A stretch of DNA of 64,000 nt from a bacterium (GTDB lineage: Bacteria; Arandabacterota; Arandabacteria; Arandabacterales; Arandabacteraceae): the NCBI GenBank assembly GCA_029933125.1, contig JAOZOU010000003.1, positions 1 through 64,000 of the forward strand. Reading direction: 5' to 3'. Positions 8,600-17,307 of this stretch are shown piece after piece (position 1 is the stretch's first letter; every line of letters starts with the position of its first letter). A program made the position numbers and the translations under genes. The notes under the pieces are model-generated. The model did no database searches, had not been told where the DNA came from, and worked only from the letters and a program-made list of their open reading frames with translations.

Positions 8600-9889
8600 A
8601 TGAAGGTAGTAATAATCGGCTCTGGCGGCCGCGAACATGCCCTTGGGTGGAAGCTGGGTAGTGAACGCGAAGACGCTGAACTCTATTTTGTACCTGGAAA
8701 CGGTGGTACTCAGGAAATCGGTCGGAATATCGAGCTAGCATCAACCGACATAGAGGGCATAGCAAAAATCTGCGATGAAATTGAGCCTGATCTAATTGTT
8801 GTCGGACCCGAAGATCCGCTGGCTATGGGTATAGTTGACACGCTTGGGGAAAGATTCACCGTCTTTGGTCCTAGCAAAGTTGCGTCCAGGCTTGAAAGCA
8901 GTAAAGCTTTTGCCAAGCAACTTATGAGTCGCTATTCAATTCCTACAGCGCCTTACCGTATCTTCACGTCTGCTGCTCAGGCACACGCTTACATTGACAG
9001 ATCACCTGAACAACTGGTTGTCAAGGCTGATGGCTTGGCAAGAGGCAAGGGATCCATAGTTACAGAAACCAAAGATGATGCCCACAGAGCTGTTGAAATG
9101 ATAATGGTTGAGCGTGTATTTGGCGAGGCTGGGGATGTTGTTGTGATCGAGGAGCGGCTCAGGGGCGAGGAAGCCTCAATTCTTGCAATAACAGATGGCA
9201 GTGCCTATGCCATTCTCCCGGCTTCACAGGATCACAAGCCCGTCTTTGATGATGATCGGGGACCAAATACAGGTGGAATGGGTGCCTATTGCCCAGTGCC
9301 TATGGTGACAGATGATGTGATGGGGGAGATTGAGGAGACTGTTATCAAAAGACTGCTCAAAGGATTAAGGCGTGAGGGAATTGAATATAGAGGTGTTGTC
9401 TATGCAGGACTTATGCTCAACCAGAATAGAATAAGTGTTATCGAATTCAATGTGCGCTTCGGTGATCCCGAGACCCAATGTGTGCTTCCTGCAATAGATG
9501 CCAACCTTGGCGATCTACTTCTTAAGGCTGCCACGGGAGACCTCCAGCGAAGGACCCGCATAAAGCATGCGAGATGGGCTGTAAGTGTCGTAATCGCATC
9601 AGGTGGCTATCCAGGCAGCTATGAGAAGGGAAAGGTAATTGAAGGCATAGATGAAGCTTTAGCCAGAGAAGGGGTTCTGGTTTTTCATGCTGGTACTCGC
9701 AGGCAGAACGGATCATATTTGACCAATGGTGGAAGGGTACTCGCCGTGACTGGAACAGGCTCTTCCCTGCGAGAGGCAAGGCGCACAGCATATGGTGCAG
9801 CAAGACTGATAAGGTTTGAAAGAGCCCATATGCGAACTGATATAGGGCTTAAAGGCATAAGTAGCCTCGAGAGGACGGAGGTGACATAG
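8600..9889 (+). CDS. purD: Phosphoribosylamine-glycine ligase
   Basis: The second step of de novo purine synthesis: joins glycine to phosphoribosylamine using ATP to give GAR. 429 residues, the usual length. The N-terminus IGSGGREHALGWKL is the classic PurD start. The ATP-grasp core includes VVKADGLARGKG, and the C-terminal part has EFNVRFGDPETQ. Start ATG at 8600, preceded by GGGGGAGG at 8589-8596. It is followed directly by purE, and these two genes are the first of three separated purine clusters in the window. Confidence 0.97.
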   Translation: MKVVIIGSGGREHALGWKLGSEREDAELYFVPGNGGTQEIGRNIELASTDIEGIAKICDEIEPDLIVVGPEDPLAMGIVDTLGERFTVFGPSKVASRLESSKAFAKQLMSRYSIPTAPYRIFTSAAQAHAYIDRSPEQLVVKADGLARGKGSIVTETKDDAHRAVEMIMVERVFGEAGDVVVIEERLRGEEASILAITDGSAYAILPASQDHKPVFDDDRGPNTGGMGAYCPVPMVTDDVMGEIEETVIKRLLKGLRREGIEYRGVVYAGLMLNQNRISVIEFNVRFGDPETQCVLPAIDANLGDLLLKAATGDLQRRTRIKHARWAVSVVIASGGYPGSYEKGKVIEGIDEALAREGVLVFHAGTRRQNGSYLTNGGRVLAVTGTGSSLREARRTAYGAARLIRFERAHMRTDIGLKGISSLERTEVT

Positions 9890-10360
9890 GTGAGGAAGGC
9901 TCTTGTCGCAGTGGTAATGGGTAGTGAATCCGACAAGGTTGCAATGCAGGAGACGCAAAGGCTTCTCGATTTTTTTGATGTGCCATACACCTCGCATGTG
10001 ATATCAGCTCATAGAGATCCCGAAGGATTACGCAAGTTTGCGACTTCAGTTGAGAAGCTTGGTTACCATGTAATAATAGCTGGGGCAGGGATGGCTGCCC
10101 ACCTGGCCGGTTGTTTTGCTTCCCAGACACTTCTTCCAGTGATTGGGGTGCCTCTCGCTGGTTCCCACCTCAATGGTCTGGATGCTTTGCTATCGACTGT
10201 ACAGATGCCTTCAGGCATTCCTGTGGCTACGGTTGCAATAGGTAAGGCTGGTGCTCGAAATGCAGCCTTGCTTGCCGTCGAGATACTAGCACTCAGCGAT
10301 AAGAAGCTAAGACAAAAATTGCGAAGCTACAGGGGTTCACTGTCAAAATCTGGGGGATAG
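9890..10360 (+). CDS. purE: N5-carboxyaminoimidazole ribonucleotide mutase
   Basis: Converts N5-CAIR to CAIR in purine synthesis. 156 residues, normal for class I PurE. Motifs are VMGSESD at the N-terminus (ribonucleotide phosphate binding), ISAHRDP with the conserved His, and LDALLSTVQMPSG. The GTG start is immediately after the purD stop codon, with GGAGG about 9 bases upstream inside purD. The PurK partner is not in the window. The usual Trp after GSxSD is Lys here, a modest variation. Confidence 0.95.
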   Translation: MRKALVAVVMGSESDKVAMQETQRLLDFFDVPYTSHVISAHRDPEGLRKFATSVEKLGYHVIIAGAGMAAHLAGCFASQTLLPVIGVPLAGSHLNGLDALLSTVQMPSGIPVATVAIGKAGARNAALLAVEILALSDKKLRQKLRSYRGSLSKSGG

Positions 10361-10361
10361 T

Positions 10362-11261
10362 GTGGGATCTTCCAGCTCAGGGCAGGCTCTACTGTCTCCA
10401 AGGGTCTGTACGAAGATCGGACTTCTCGTAAACGTCGCCCTCGCAATCTTCAAACTCACCGCCGGACTCATCGGTCATAGTCAGGCTATGCTTACCGATT
10501 CTGTCCACTCATTCTCAGATGTTGCGGCTACTGCAGTTGTCCTCGTCGGGCTAGGATTGGCCTCACGCCCTCCTGATGAGAGCCATCCATATGGACATGG
10601 CGGGATCGATACTCTTGTCGCAGTTGGAGTGACTGTCATGCTTATCGCAACTGGTCTCATTATGGGACTGGGGGCTGTACGCTGTCTCTTCGGGAGAACC
10701 AGCCCGGTTCCCAAAGATATCGCTCTGTTTGCTGCAATAGTCTCTATACTTGTCAAGGAAGGACTCTTCCGGTACACAATCAGGGTGGGAAGACTGCACA
10801 AGAGTCAAAGTGTTATTGCCAATGCTTATGATCACAGGTCAGATGCTTACTCATCTATCGGAGCTCTTGTTGGCATAGGGGCTGCTCGCCTGGGTATGCC
10901 CTACTTCGATCCTATCGCTAGCATATTCATTGCTTATCTCATAGTTCGCATGTCGATTCATCTTCTCAAAGACTATATAAGTGAGATTATCCATGCTGCG
11001 CCCTCTAAGGATCTGATTGATTCTATAAGGAGGATTGTTCTATCTGTAGAGGGCGTAGAGGATGCGGGCAAGATAAGGGTGCACAAGGTCGGTCCTAACC
11101 ATTTTCTTGACATCGACATCCTCGTAGATGGCAGGATGAGTGTGACAAGAGGTCATTGCATTGCGACAGATGTGAAGGATAAACTCAGAGGAAATATAGA
11201 CAGCATTGGTGACGTTATGGTTCATGTCGAACCCCATGAGGGAGGTCTGAGCGGTGCTTGA
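10362..11261 (+). CDS. Cation diffusion facilitator (CDF) family metal transporter
   Basis: An inner-membrane divalent-cation exporter of 299 residues (typically Zn, Fe, Mn or Co). It has about six hydrophobic segments, the signature LTDSVHSFSDVAA in the second one with metal ligands of the DxxHxxxD pattern, HPYGHGGIDT after it, and a C-terminal cytoplasmic domain (EGVEDAGKIRVHKVGPNHFLDIDILVD when read across, with conserved His and Asp). GTG start after GGGGGAT. It overlaps the next gene by 8 bases. The metal cannot be assigned from sequence alone. Confidence 0.92.
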   Translation: MGSSSSGQALLSPRVCTKIGLLVNVALAIFKLTAGLIGHSQAMLTDSVHSFSDVAATAVVLVGLGLASRPPDESHPYGHGGIDTLVAVGVTVMLIATGLIMGLGAVRCLFGRTSPVPKDIALFAAIVSILVKEGLFRYTIRVGRLHKSQSVIANAYDHRSDAYSSIGALVGIGAARLGMPYFDPIASIFIAYLIVRMSIHLLKDYISEIIHAAPSKDLIDSIRRIVLSVEGVEDAGKIRVHKVGPNHFLDIDILVDGRMSVTRGHCIATDVKDKLRGNIDSIGDVMVHVEPHEGGLSGA

Positions 11262-12564
11262 TCGTCTCTTCCATCTTAGTCAAAACAAGACCGACGTTAG
11301 AACAGAGGTGATGGCGGGGCTGGCAACTTTCATGACAATGGCTTATGTGCTCTTCGTGCATCCGCAGATTCTGGCTGATGCAGGCATGGATTTTGAGGGT
11401 GTCCTTTTTGCAACCTGCGTGGCAACAGCGGTAGCTACTTTGATAATGGCTTTTGGAGCTAATTATCCCTTCGCACTAGCACCTGGAATGGGCTTGAATG
11501 CCTATTTTGCATATACAGCTGTTCCCTGGATTGCAAAGACATTCGGGATTGGCCAAGCCTGGCGCATTGCGCTCGGTGCTGTCTTCATCTCGGGTTGCAT
11601 ATTTATTTTTCTAACTTTCTCACGCATAAGAGTGATGATAATTAATGCCGTGCCTGAGGCTATCAAGGTGGGCATTGCAGCTGGCATTGGTATTTTCATT
11701 GCGATGATGGGGCTTCAGAAGGCAGGCATTGTTGTTAGAAGTGATGCGACAATGGTCACGCTTGGGCATATTCGGAATCCTGAGACTCTCCTTGCAATTC
11801 TTGGCCTGCTGCTTACAGGTATGATGATGGCAAGGCGTATGAGAGGAGCTATACTCTTCGGGATTCTGATTGTTACATTGATAGCTATCCCATTGGGGAT
11901 GGTGGATGTGCCTCGGCGCATCTTCAAAATACCTGAATTCAGGTCAACCTTCTTAGCCCTCGACATACCCGGAGCTCTGCGGATTGGACTGCTTAACATG
12001 ATCTTTGTTTTTCTTTTTATCGATCTTTTCGATACGATGGGGACGCTTGTCGGAATTGGTGAGCGAGGTGGCTTCATGGTTAGGGGAGAGCTTCCAAGGG
12101 CGAACAGAGCACTGCTTGCTGACGCGAGCGGGACAGTGGTTGGATCTTTGCTGGGAACTTCAACTGTCACAACCTACATTGAAAGCGCTGCTGGAATAAG
12201 CGAGGGCGGGAGGACGGGTCTTACCGGTGTTGTTGTGGCTATTCTGTTTCTTGCCAGTCTCGTCATAAGTCCTATTGCCATGATGATACCTCCATTCGCG
12301 ACAGCGCCGGCACTCATTCTCATAGGCAGCCTTATGATGGCTGTGGTTGGAAGGATACGATGGCAGGAGCCTGATGAAGCCATCCCTGCCTTTCTCACAA
12401 TGATTGCTGTTCCACTCACCTACAGTATCGCGAATGGACTAGCACTTGGTTTCATAACCTATCCTCTCATCAAGGCATTTTCAGGTAGGTGGCGCGAGGT
12501 TAGTTTGATAGTATATATTCTTGCAGGTCTCTTCATTGTTAGATTTGCCATGCTAACTTTCTGA
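11254..12564 (+). CDS. NCS2-family purine permease (AzgA/PbuG type)
   Basis: A polytopic inner-membrane transporter of 436 residues that takes up purine bases such as adenine, guanine or hypoxanthine by cation symport. Diagnostic AzgA-subfamily motifs are EVMAGLATFMTMAY at the N-terminus, PFALAPGMGLNAYFA, FVFLFIDLFDTMGTLVG and the S/T-rich LGTSTVTTYIESAAGI. GTG start at 11254 overlaps the CDF gene, with GGGAGG upstream. Placement close to purD-purE fits purine salvage beside synthesis. No purine riboswitch was seen, but the gene begins inside its neighbour so there is no leader. Confidence 0.93.
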   Translation: MLDRLFHLSQNKTDVRTEVMAGLATFMTMAYVLFVHPQILADAGMDFEGVLFATCVATAVATLIMAFGANYPFALAPGMGLNAYFAYTAVPWIAKTFGIGQAWRIALGAVFISGCIFIFLTFSRIRVMIINAVPEAIKVGIAAGIGIFIAMMGLQKAGIVVRSDATMVTLGHIRNPETLLAILGLLLTGMMMARRMRGAILFGILIVTLIAIPLGMVDVPRRIFKIPEFRSTFLALDIPGALRIGLLNMIFVFLFIDLFDTMGTLVGIGERGGFMVRGELPRANRALLADASGTVVGSLLGTSTVTTYIESAAGISEGGRTGLTGVVVAILFLASLVISPIAMMIPPFATAPALILIGSLMMAVVGRIRWQEPDEAIPAFLTMIAVPLTYSIANGLALGFITYPLIKAFSGRWREVSLIVYILAGLFIVRFAMLTF

Positions 12565-12573
12565 GGGATTGCT

Positions 12574-13200
12574 ATGAAGACAAGAATCATAAAGATCTCG
12601 AGAGAACTGCCAAGCTGGAAGGCGATATCTGTGGCAGCGAATATAGTGGATTCTGGTGGAATCATATGCTTCCCGACGGATACAACTTATGGTTTTGGCG
12701 CGAGTGTATATTGCCCTGATGCGATTAGAAGGCTTCGCGGTCTCAAATCAAGAAAGCCTGGAGAAGGATTTGTGATAGTCGTCTCAGACATGGGAATGGT
12801 ACTGGAACTTGTCAAGGGTATCACCCATCTGCACAAGAACCTTATGAATGCTTACTGGCCTGGACCGTTGACACTCGTTTTTGAAGCTTCCCCTAGGGTC
12901 CCTTCCTATCTTATCTCGAAAGACGGTACAGTTGCTCTGAGGATACCCAATGACTCAGTGACTCAGGCTGTTTTGCGTGCCTGCGGAACCCCACTTGCTG
13001 CACCAAGTGCCAACCCCAGGGGGAAATCGCCAGCCATCTCGCCTGATGAGGTGCTTCAATATTTCGAAGGGAGGTTTGAGCTCTTGCTAGATGGAGGTGT
13101 GCTGGAAAGTGCGGAGCCATCGACAATTGTTGCAGTGGGTGCATCGCACGTGAGGGTGTTGAGAAGAGGAAGAGTTGGTTTTGGAGGTTATGGAGCCTGA
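12574..13200 (+). CDS. tsaC: L-threonylcarbamoyladenylate synthase (Sua5/YwlC/TsaC family)
   Basis: Makes threonylcarbamoyl-AMP from threonine, bicarbonate and ATP, the first step in forming the universal t6A tRNA modification. 208 residues, so it is the short TsaC-like form without the C-terminal Sua5 domain. Motifs: GGIICFPTDTTYGFG, LRGLKSRKPGEGF, YWPGPLTLV and APSANPRGKSPA. ATG at 12574 follows TGAGGGA. It sits directly upstream of a low-molecular-weight phosphatase, the same order as ywlC-ywlE in Bacillus. Confidence 0.94.
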   Translation: MKTRIIKISRELPSWKAISVAANIVDSGGIICFPTDTTYGFGASVYCPDAIRRLRGLKSRKPGEGFVIVVSDMGMVLELVKGITHLHKNLMNAYWPGPLTLVFEASPRVPSYLISKDGTVALRIPNDSVTQAVLRACGTPLAAPSANPRGKSPAISPDEVLQYFEGRFELLLDGGVLESAEPSTIVAVGASHVRVLRRGRVGFGGYGA

Positions 13201-13205
13201 GCAAA

Positions 13206-13694
13206 ATGCGTATCCTCTTCGTCTGTACTGGCAATACATGCCGCAGTCCTCTAGCAGAGGTTATAATGAAACATGAGGCCGCCAAGGCTGGACTTAGAGA
13301 TGTAGTAATTTCTTCAGCAGGTCTTTCGGCGATGGATGGTGGCCCTGCTTCAGAGAATGCCCGCTTGGCTGCCAGAGAACTTGGACTTTCGCTTTCGAGA
13401 TTTCGTTCCAAGCCATTGACCCGGAGACGTGCAAAACTTGCAGACATTATCCTGACAATGACCAAGAGACAGAAGCGGGAGATTGTTCGCAGATGGCCCG
13501 AGGCAGGTCCCAAGACATCGCTTATATCTGAATTCTCGCGATCCGGCAGGAAAGGTATAGATGATCCTCTCGGAGGTTCGCTGAATGATTACCGGGAGTG
13601 CGCTAAAAAGCTTTCAGACGAAGCACGTAGGATTGTTAGAAGGCTTCTGAGGCAGAAGTGGAAGCGAACGAGGTCACGAGCTCACAAAAAATGA
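13206..13694 (+). CDS. Low-molecular-weight phosphatase, YwlE-type (protein arginine phosphatase-like)
   Basis: A cytoplasmic phosphatase of 162 residues. The P-loop CTGNTCRS at residues 7-14 provides the nucleophilic Cys7 and Arg13. The threonine in the middle of the loop is the residue that, in Bacillus YwlE, gives preference for phosphoarginine over phosphotyrosine. The general acid Asp lies in GIDDPLGG. ATG start at 13206; the ribosome site is weak and translation is probably coupled to tsaC. No McsB-type arginine kinase is in the window, so the substrate assignment rests on the loop and on the ywlC-ywlE-like gene order. Confidence 0.85.
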   Translation: MRILFVCTGNTCRSPLAEVIMKHEAAKAGLRDVVISSAGLSAMDGGPASENARLAARELGLSLSRFRSKPLTRRRAKLADIILTMTKRQKREIVRRWPEAGPKTSLISEFSRSGRKGIDDPLGGSLNDYRECAKKLSDEARRIVRRLLRQKWKRTRSRAHKK

Positions 13695-13706
13695 GGAGGC
13701 AGGGTA

Positions 13707-14195
13707 TTGGGACATGACAAGCAAAACAGATACGAACGCCCAGGGTGGGATGACTATTTTCTCTCTATAGCAAGAATCGTTAGGCAGAGGTCAACATGCC
13801 TTCGAAGACATGTTGGAGCTGTCATTGTCAAGGATCAACGCATTCTCGCAACAGGTTATAATGGTGCTCCGAGGCAGATGCGCCATTGCTCCGAGGTCGG
13901 GTGTCTCAGAGAGGAGCGCGATATTCCCTCTGGTGAAAGGCATGAGCTGTGTAGGGGAATTCACGCTGAGCAAAACGCAATTGTTCAAGCAGCGGCTTTC
14001 GGTGTGAGCATCTCAGGTTCGACACTTTACTGTACTCACTTCCCATGTATCCTCTGTACAAAGCTCCTCATAAATGCTGGCATAAAGCGGCTTGTCGTTG
14101 AGGAGGCCTATCCTGATGAGCTCTCGCGTGAGATGCTGGAGGAGGCAGGCATAGAAGTATGCATAAGAGATTCGAGAGAATTTGAGAAAATCTAA
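13707..14195 (+). CDS. dCMP deaminase (ComEB family)
   Basis: A zinc-dependent deaminase of 162 residues converting dCMP to dUMP for thymidylate synthesis. Zinc and catalytic motifs are HAEQNA (His ligand and proton-shuttling Glu) and PCILC (two Cys ligands), with VGAVIVKD and ATGYNGAPR near the N-terminus. TTG start at 13707, 7 bases after GAGGAGG at 13693-13699, which overlaps the preceding stop codon. It lies just upstream of the nucleotide reductase operon, which fits deoxynucleotide metabolism. Confidence 0.92.
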   Translation: MGHDKQNRYERPGWDDYFLSIARIVRQRSTCLRRHVGAVIVKDQRILATGYNGAPRQMRHCSEVGCLREERDIPSGERHELCRGIHAEQNAIVQAAAFGVSISGSTLYCTHFPCILCTKLLINAGIKRLVVEEAYPDELSREMLEEAGIEVCIRDSREFEKI

Positions 14196-14266
14196 GTTTG
14201 CTGTAAACAATGCCTCCTGGCTGCCTTTGATTTTTTCGCATCTTCTCTGATAGCCTCTTAAAGCAC

Positions 14267-14295
14267 TTGACAACCCAATATGTTGGGTGTAACCT
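14267..14295 (+). promoter_or_regulatory. Probable promoter of the nrd operon
   Basis: A consensus TTGACA at 14267-14272. The base stretch 17 positions downstream is only a weak -10 (TAACCT, 14290-14295). The first NrdR box lies between them and would block RNA polymerase when occupied. The upstream stretch 14196-14266 shows no convincing terminator. Confidence 0.45.
14273..14288 (+). promoter_or_regulatory. NrdR box 1
   Basis: ACCCAATATGTTGGGT, a 16-base near-perfect palindrome of the size and A/T-rich centre of known NrdR boxes. It directly abuts the TTGACA hexamer upstream of nrdR. Binding of ATP/dATP-loaded NrdR here would repress the operon. Confidence 0.8.
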
Positions 14296-14303
14296 TCGTT
14301 CAA

Positions 14304-14319
14304 ACCCAATATGTTGGAG
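14304..14319 (+). promoter_or_regulatory. NrdR box 2
   Basis: ACCCAATATGTTGGAG, matching box 1 at 14 of 16 positions. Spacing between equivalent positions is 31 bases, about three helical turns, the arrangement typical of paired NrdR boxes. Its 3' end overlaps the GGAG ribosome site of nrdR. Confidence 0.8.
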
Positions 14320-14326
14320 TATTTCG

Positions 14327-14803
14327 ATGAGATGTCCATCCTGTGGATTTGAAGAAGACAAGGTAATTGATTCGCGTTCAACAAAAGAAGGGACGGTGAC
14401 AAGACGGCGTCGCGAATGCCTGAGATGTAGCCACCGTTTCACAACCTATGAGTATATTGAGCCGGCCCAGCTTGTCGTTGTCAAAAAGGATGGCAGGCGC
14501 CAGGATTTCGATAGAAGTAAGGTTCTTCAAGGCATATTGAAGGCTTGTGAGAAGCGTCCAATCCCGCGTGAGCGTATTGAAGAGGTAACCGATGAAATAG
14601 TTAGTGAGCTTCAATCTGAGTTCAGAAATGAGATCCCTTCGAGTGAAATCGGAGAAAGGGTCATGAAGCATCTGCGTGAGCTCGATGAGGTTGCCTATGT
14701 CCGTTTTGCTTCGGTCTATCGTCACTTTGAGGATATTACTGAGTTCATGCAGGAGCTTCGCAGTCTTATAAAGGATGCGAAGGCTAACCGTCAATCATCT
14801 TGA
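14327..14803 (+). CDS. nrdR: Transcriptional repressor NrdR
   Basis: A zinc-ribbon plus ATP-cone repressor of ribonucleotide reductase genes; 158 residues, the usual size. The ATG at 14327 starts the canonical MRCPSCGFEEDKVIDSR, with GGAG 7 bases upstream; an in-frame TTG at 14267 is rejected because it lies in the -35 hexamer. The zinc ribbon uses CPSC and CLRC; the ATP-cone begins VVVKKDGRRQDFDRSK. It is first in the nrd operon and is preceded by two NrdR boxes, so it should repress itself along with nrdD. Confidence 0.96.
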   Translation: MRCPSCGFEEDKVIDSRSTKEGTVTRRRRECLRCSHRFTTYEYIEPAQLVVVKKDGRRQDFDRSKVLQGILKACEKRPIPRERIEEVTDEIVSELQSEFRNEIPSSEIGERVMKHLRELDEVAYVRFASVYRHFEDITEFMQELRSLIKDAKANRQSS

Positions 14804-14817
14804 CATGGAGGTTCCAA

Positions 14818-17307
14818 ATGAAGTCGCCGGATGTACCCAGACCTAAGGAGAAGATCGGACTGGACGTGCACGATGTTGGCAAGTTGCATCGTGAGCTTTC
14901 TTCGAAGCTCTTTAAGATGGTAAGGAAGCGTGACGGTAGGGTTGTTAGTTTTGATAGGAGAAACATAGTCGAAGCCATATTCAAGGCAGCCCAATCTGTT
15001 GGTGGAAGTCAAAGATCTATTGCAGAGGAGATCGCAGATGAGGTGATCCTGCAACTTTACGCAAGGCAGGGACCCGGTATTCCCCACGTCGAGCAAATCC
15101 AGGATGTGATTGAAAAGGTTCTCATCGAACGTGGGCATGCTAAGACAGCAAAAGCCTTCATCCTTTATCGGCACGAGCGTGCGAAATTCAGGGGTGCACC
15201 CAAGACCAAGCCTGAAGTTGATGCCGAGATAAAGGAAAGAAGAAGGCGACCCGATATCGATCCAACCGAACTTGCTCTCTTCGTGAGGACATCCGGTGAT
15301 GAGATAACCTATTGGGATAAGCAAAAGATGGTTCAGGCTATGGTGCGTGAGGCTGGAGTCCCCGAGACGATAGCTGAGACCATAAGCGATGAAGTCGAGG
15401 AGATAATCCTAAAGTCGAAGGTCAAAGTTATAACTGTATCCCTCATCCGCGAGCTCGTTAATGCCAAGCTTATCGAGTTTGGCTATGAGGAAGCGAGGAA
15501 ACGCCATGCTAGACTTGGTGTGCCACTTTATGATGCTGAGCGTATAATCACCTGGCGAAATCGCGAGAACGCCAACATACCTCACAATCCTGAAGCGACA
15601 AGCATGACGCTTGCTGAGGCAATCAATAAGCAATTCGGGTTGATGCGAGTCTTCTCTCAAGATGTTGCGGATGCTCATGCGAGGGGGGATATCCATCTCC
15701 ATGATCTTGGATTCATAAATCGTCCCTATTGTTCAGGACAATCGCTTGAATATGTGAAGAAGTTTGGGCTGCATCTTCCAAATGCGTTATCGATTGCTAA
15801 GCCTGCTAAGTATCCTGAGACACTTCTCGCACATATGGTTAAGTTTTCCGCTGCTCTCCAGGGTCACTTTGCCGGTGCAATAGGATGGGATGCTGTTAAT
15901 ATCTTCTTCTCACCTTTTCTTGTAGGTTTGAGCGACCGTGACATGAAACAGCTTGCACAGATGCTTGTATTTGAATATTCCCAGCAGAGTGTTGCGCGAG
16001 GTGGGCAAGCCATCTTCAGCGATCTCAATCTCTACTGGGAGATCCCCAAGCACTTCGAAAGAGTCGAAGCAATCGGACCTGGAGGTGTGAGCACTGGCAA
16101 GACATATAGTGATTTCGAAAAGGAAGCTCAGCGATTTGCCTGGGCGCTTTTTGATATCTACAAGGAAGGTGATGGGACTGGAAGACCATTCTTCTTCCCC
16201 AAGCCACTGGTCCACATTACTGAAAAGTTCTTCTCGACACCGGGTCACGAAGATTTTCTGCTTCACATTTGTGACGTCGCTGCAGAGAAGGGCAATACCT
16301 ACTTCGTTTTCGATCGAGGGGAGACAGCAAAGATTTCGGAGTGTTGCAGGCTATCCTTCAAACTTGAAGAGGCTGATCTCGAAGATGCCAAGCGGCCATG
16401 GCGGATGAGATACTGTGCTTTACAAAATGTCACACTTAACCTACCACGGGCTGGAATTCTAGCTTCAGGAAATACAAATGAGCTTTTCCGATTGTTGGAT
16501 AACTTCTTCGAGCTCGCAGTAAAAGCTCACCTTCAGAAGAAAAACTTCATTGTCTCACTTCTCAATCTTGGTGATAGCGGTCCTCTTGCGCTTCTCACAA
16601 TGAAGAAGGATGGCGAGCCGTACCTGAGAATCAACAGAGCAACATATCTCATTGGCCTTCTCGGCCTCAACGAACTGGTTCAGGCACATCTCGGTAAGGA
16701 ATTACATGAGAGCGAGGAAGCCTTTAGATTCGGTCTTAAGGTGGTTGCCTATCTCAATCTCAAGGCTAAGGAGGCTTCGAAGAGGTATGGCTTGCGCTTC
16801 GTTCTCGAACAGACACCAGCGGAAAGTGCAGCCTACAGACTTTCACGCCTTGATCTCGAGAGATATGGGAAGAGAGCCGAAGCGATTGTGAAGGGGGATC
16901 CATCGAAGAAGAAGACGTACTATACAAATTCAACCTTCCTCAACGTGTCTAAGGCTCTGGATCCAATTGAGAGAGTTCGCCTTGAGGGTAAGTATCATGA
17001 TCTTATTGAGGCTGGTGCAATCTCACATATCTGGATTGCGGATTCGCGACCAGCGAAAGAATCCATTGCCAATTTTGTTGTCAAGACTTTCAAGCAAACG
17101 AGAAATGCCCAGATAGCATTCTCGCCCGAGTTTACATCCTGCAATACCTGCGATCGGGTCTCAAGGGGACTAAGTGATACTTGCCCTTACTGCGGATCTA
17201 TGAATGTGGATGGAATAACCAGGGTCACAGGCTACTTCTCGAAGATAAGTGGATGGAATGATGGCAAGCGAGCTGAACTTGCTGATCGATTCAGGAGCAA
17301 GCTATGA
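14818..17307 (+). CDS. nrdD: Anaerobic ribonucleoside-triphosphate reductase, class III
   Basis: An oxygen-sensitive glycyl-radical enzyme making deoxynucleoside triphosphates; 829 residues. ATG at 14818 is preferred over TTG 14800, with GGAGG 6 bases before it. Two ATP-cone-like regulatory domains occur in tandem: residues ~35-125 (KRDGRVVSFDRR) and a divergent one at ~145-235. The catalytic barrel follows. Near the C-terminus are four zinc Cys (775, 778, 789, 792) and the radical-bearing motif RVTGYF with Gly805. It needs NrdG, encoded two genes downstream, for radical formation. Regulated by the upstream NrdR boxes. Confidence 0.96.
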   Translation: MKSPDVPRPKEKIGLDVHDVGKLHRELSSKLFKMVRKRDGRVVSFDRRNIVEAIFKAAQSVGGSQRSIAEEIADEVILQLYARQGPGIPHVEQIQDVIEKVLIERGHAKTAKAFILYRHERAKFRGAPKTKPEVDAEIKERRRRPDIDPTELALFVRTSGDEITYWDKQKMVQAMVREAGVPETIAETISDEVEEIILKSKVKVITVSLIRELVNAKLIEFGYEEARKRHARLGVPLYDAERIITWRNRENANIPHNPEATSMTLAEAINKQFGLMRVFSQDVADAHARGDIHLHDLGFINRPYCSGQSLEYVKKFGLHLPNALSIAKPAKYPETLLAHMVKFSAALQGHFAGAIGWDAVNIFFSPFLVGLSDRDMKQLAQMLVFEYSQQSVARGGQAIFSDLNLYWEIPKHFERVEAIGPGGVSTGKTYSDFEKEAQRFAWALFDIYKEGDGTGRPFFFPKPLVHITEKFFSTPGHEDFLLHICDVAAEKGNTYFVFDRGETAKISECCRLSFKLEEADLEDAKRPWRMRYCALQNVTLNLPRAGILASGNTNELFRLLDNFFELAVKAHLQKKNFIVSLLNLGDSGPLALLTMKKDGEPYLRINRATYLIGLLGLNELVQAHLGKELHESEEAFRFGLKVVAYLNLKAKEASKRYGLRFVLEQTPAESAAYRLSRLDLERYGKRAEAIVKGDPSKKKTYYTNSTFLNVSKALDPIERVRLEGKYHDLIEAGAISHIWIADSRPAKESIANFVVKTFKQTRNAQIAFSPEFTSCNTCDRVSRGLSDTCPYCGSMNVDGITRVTGYFSKISGWNDGKRAELADRFRSKL

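Noticed and set aside
12911-13513. 200-codon - strand frame across tsaC and the phosphatase gene
   Set aside because: Antisense to two clearly conserved genes, no recognisable product.
14196-14262. Terminator after the dCMP deaminase gene (T-run near 14230)
   Set aside because: The TTTTTT run has no stable stem in front of it; only 3-bp pairings are available.
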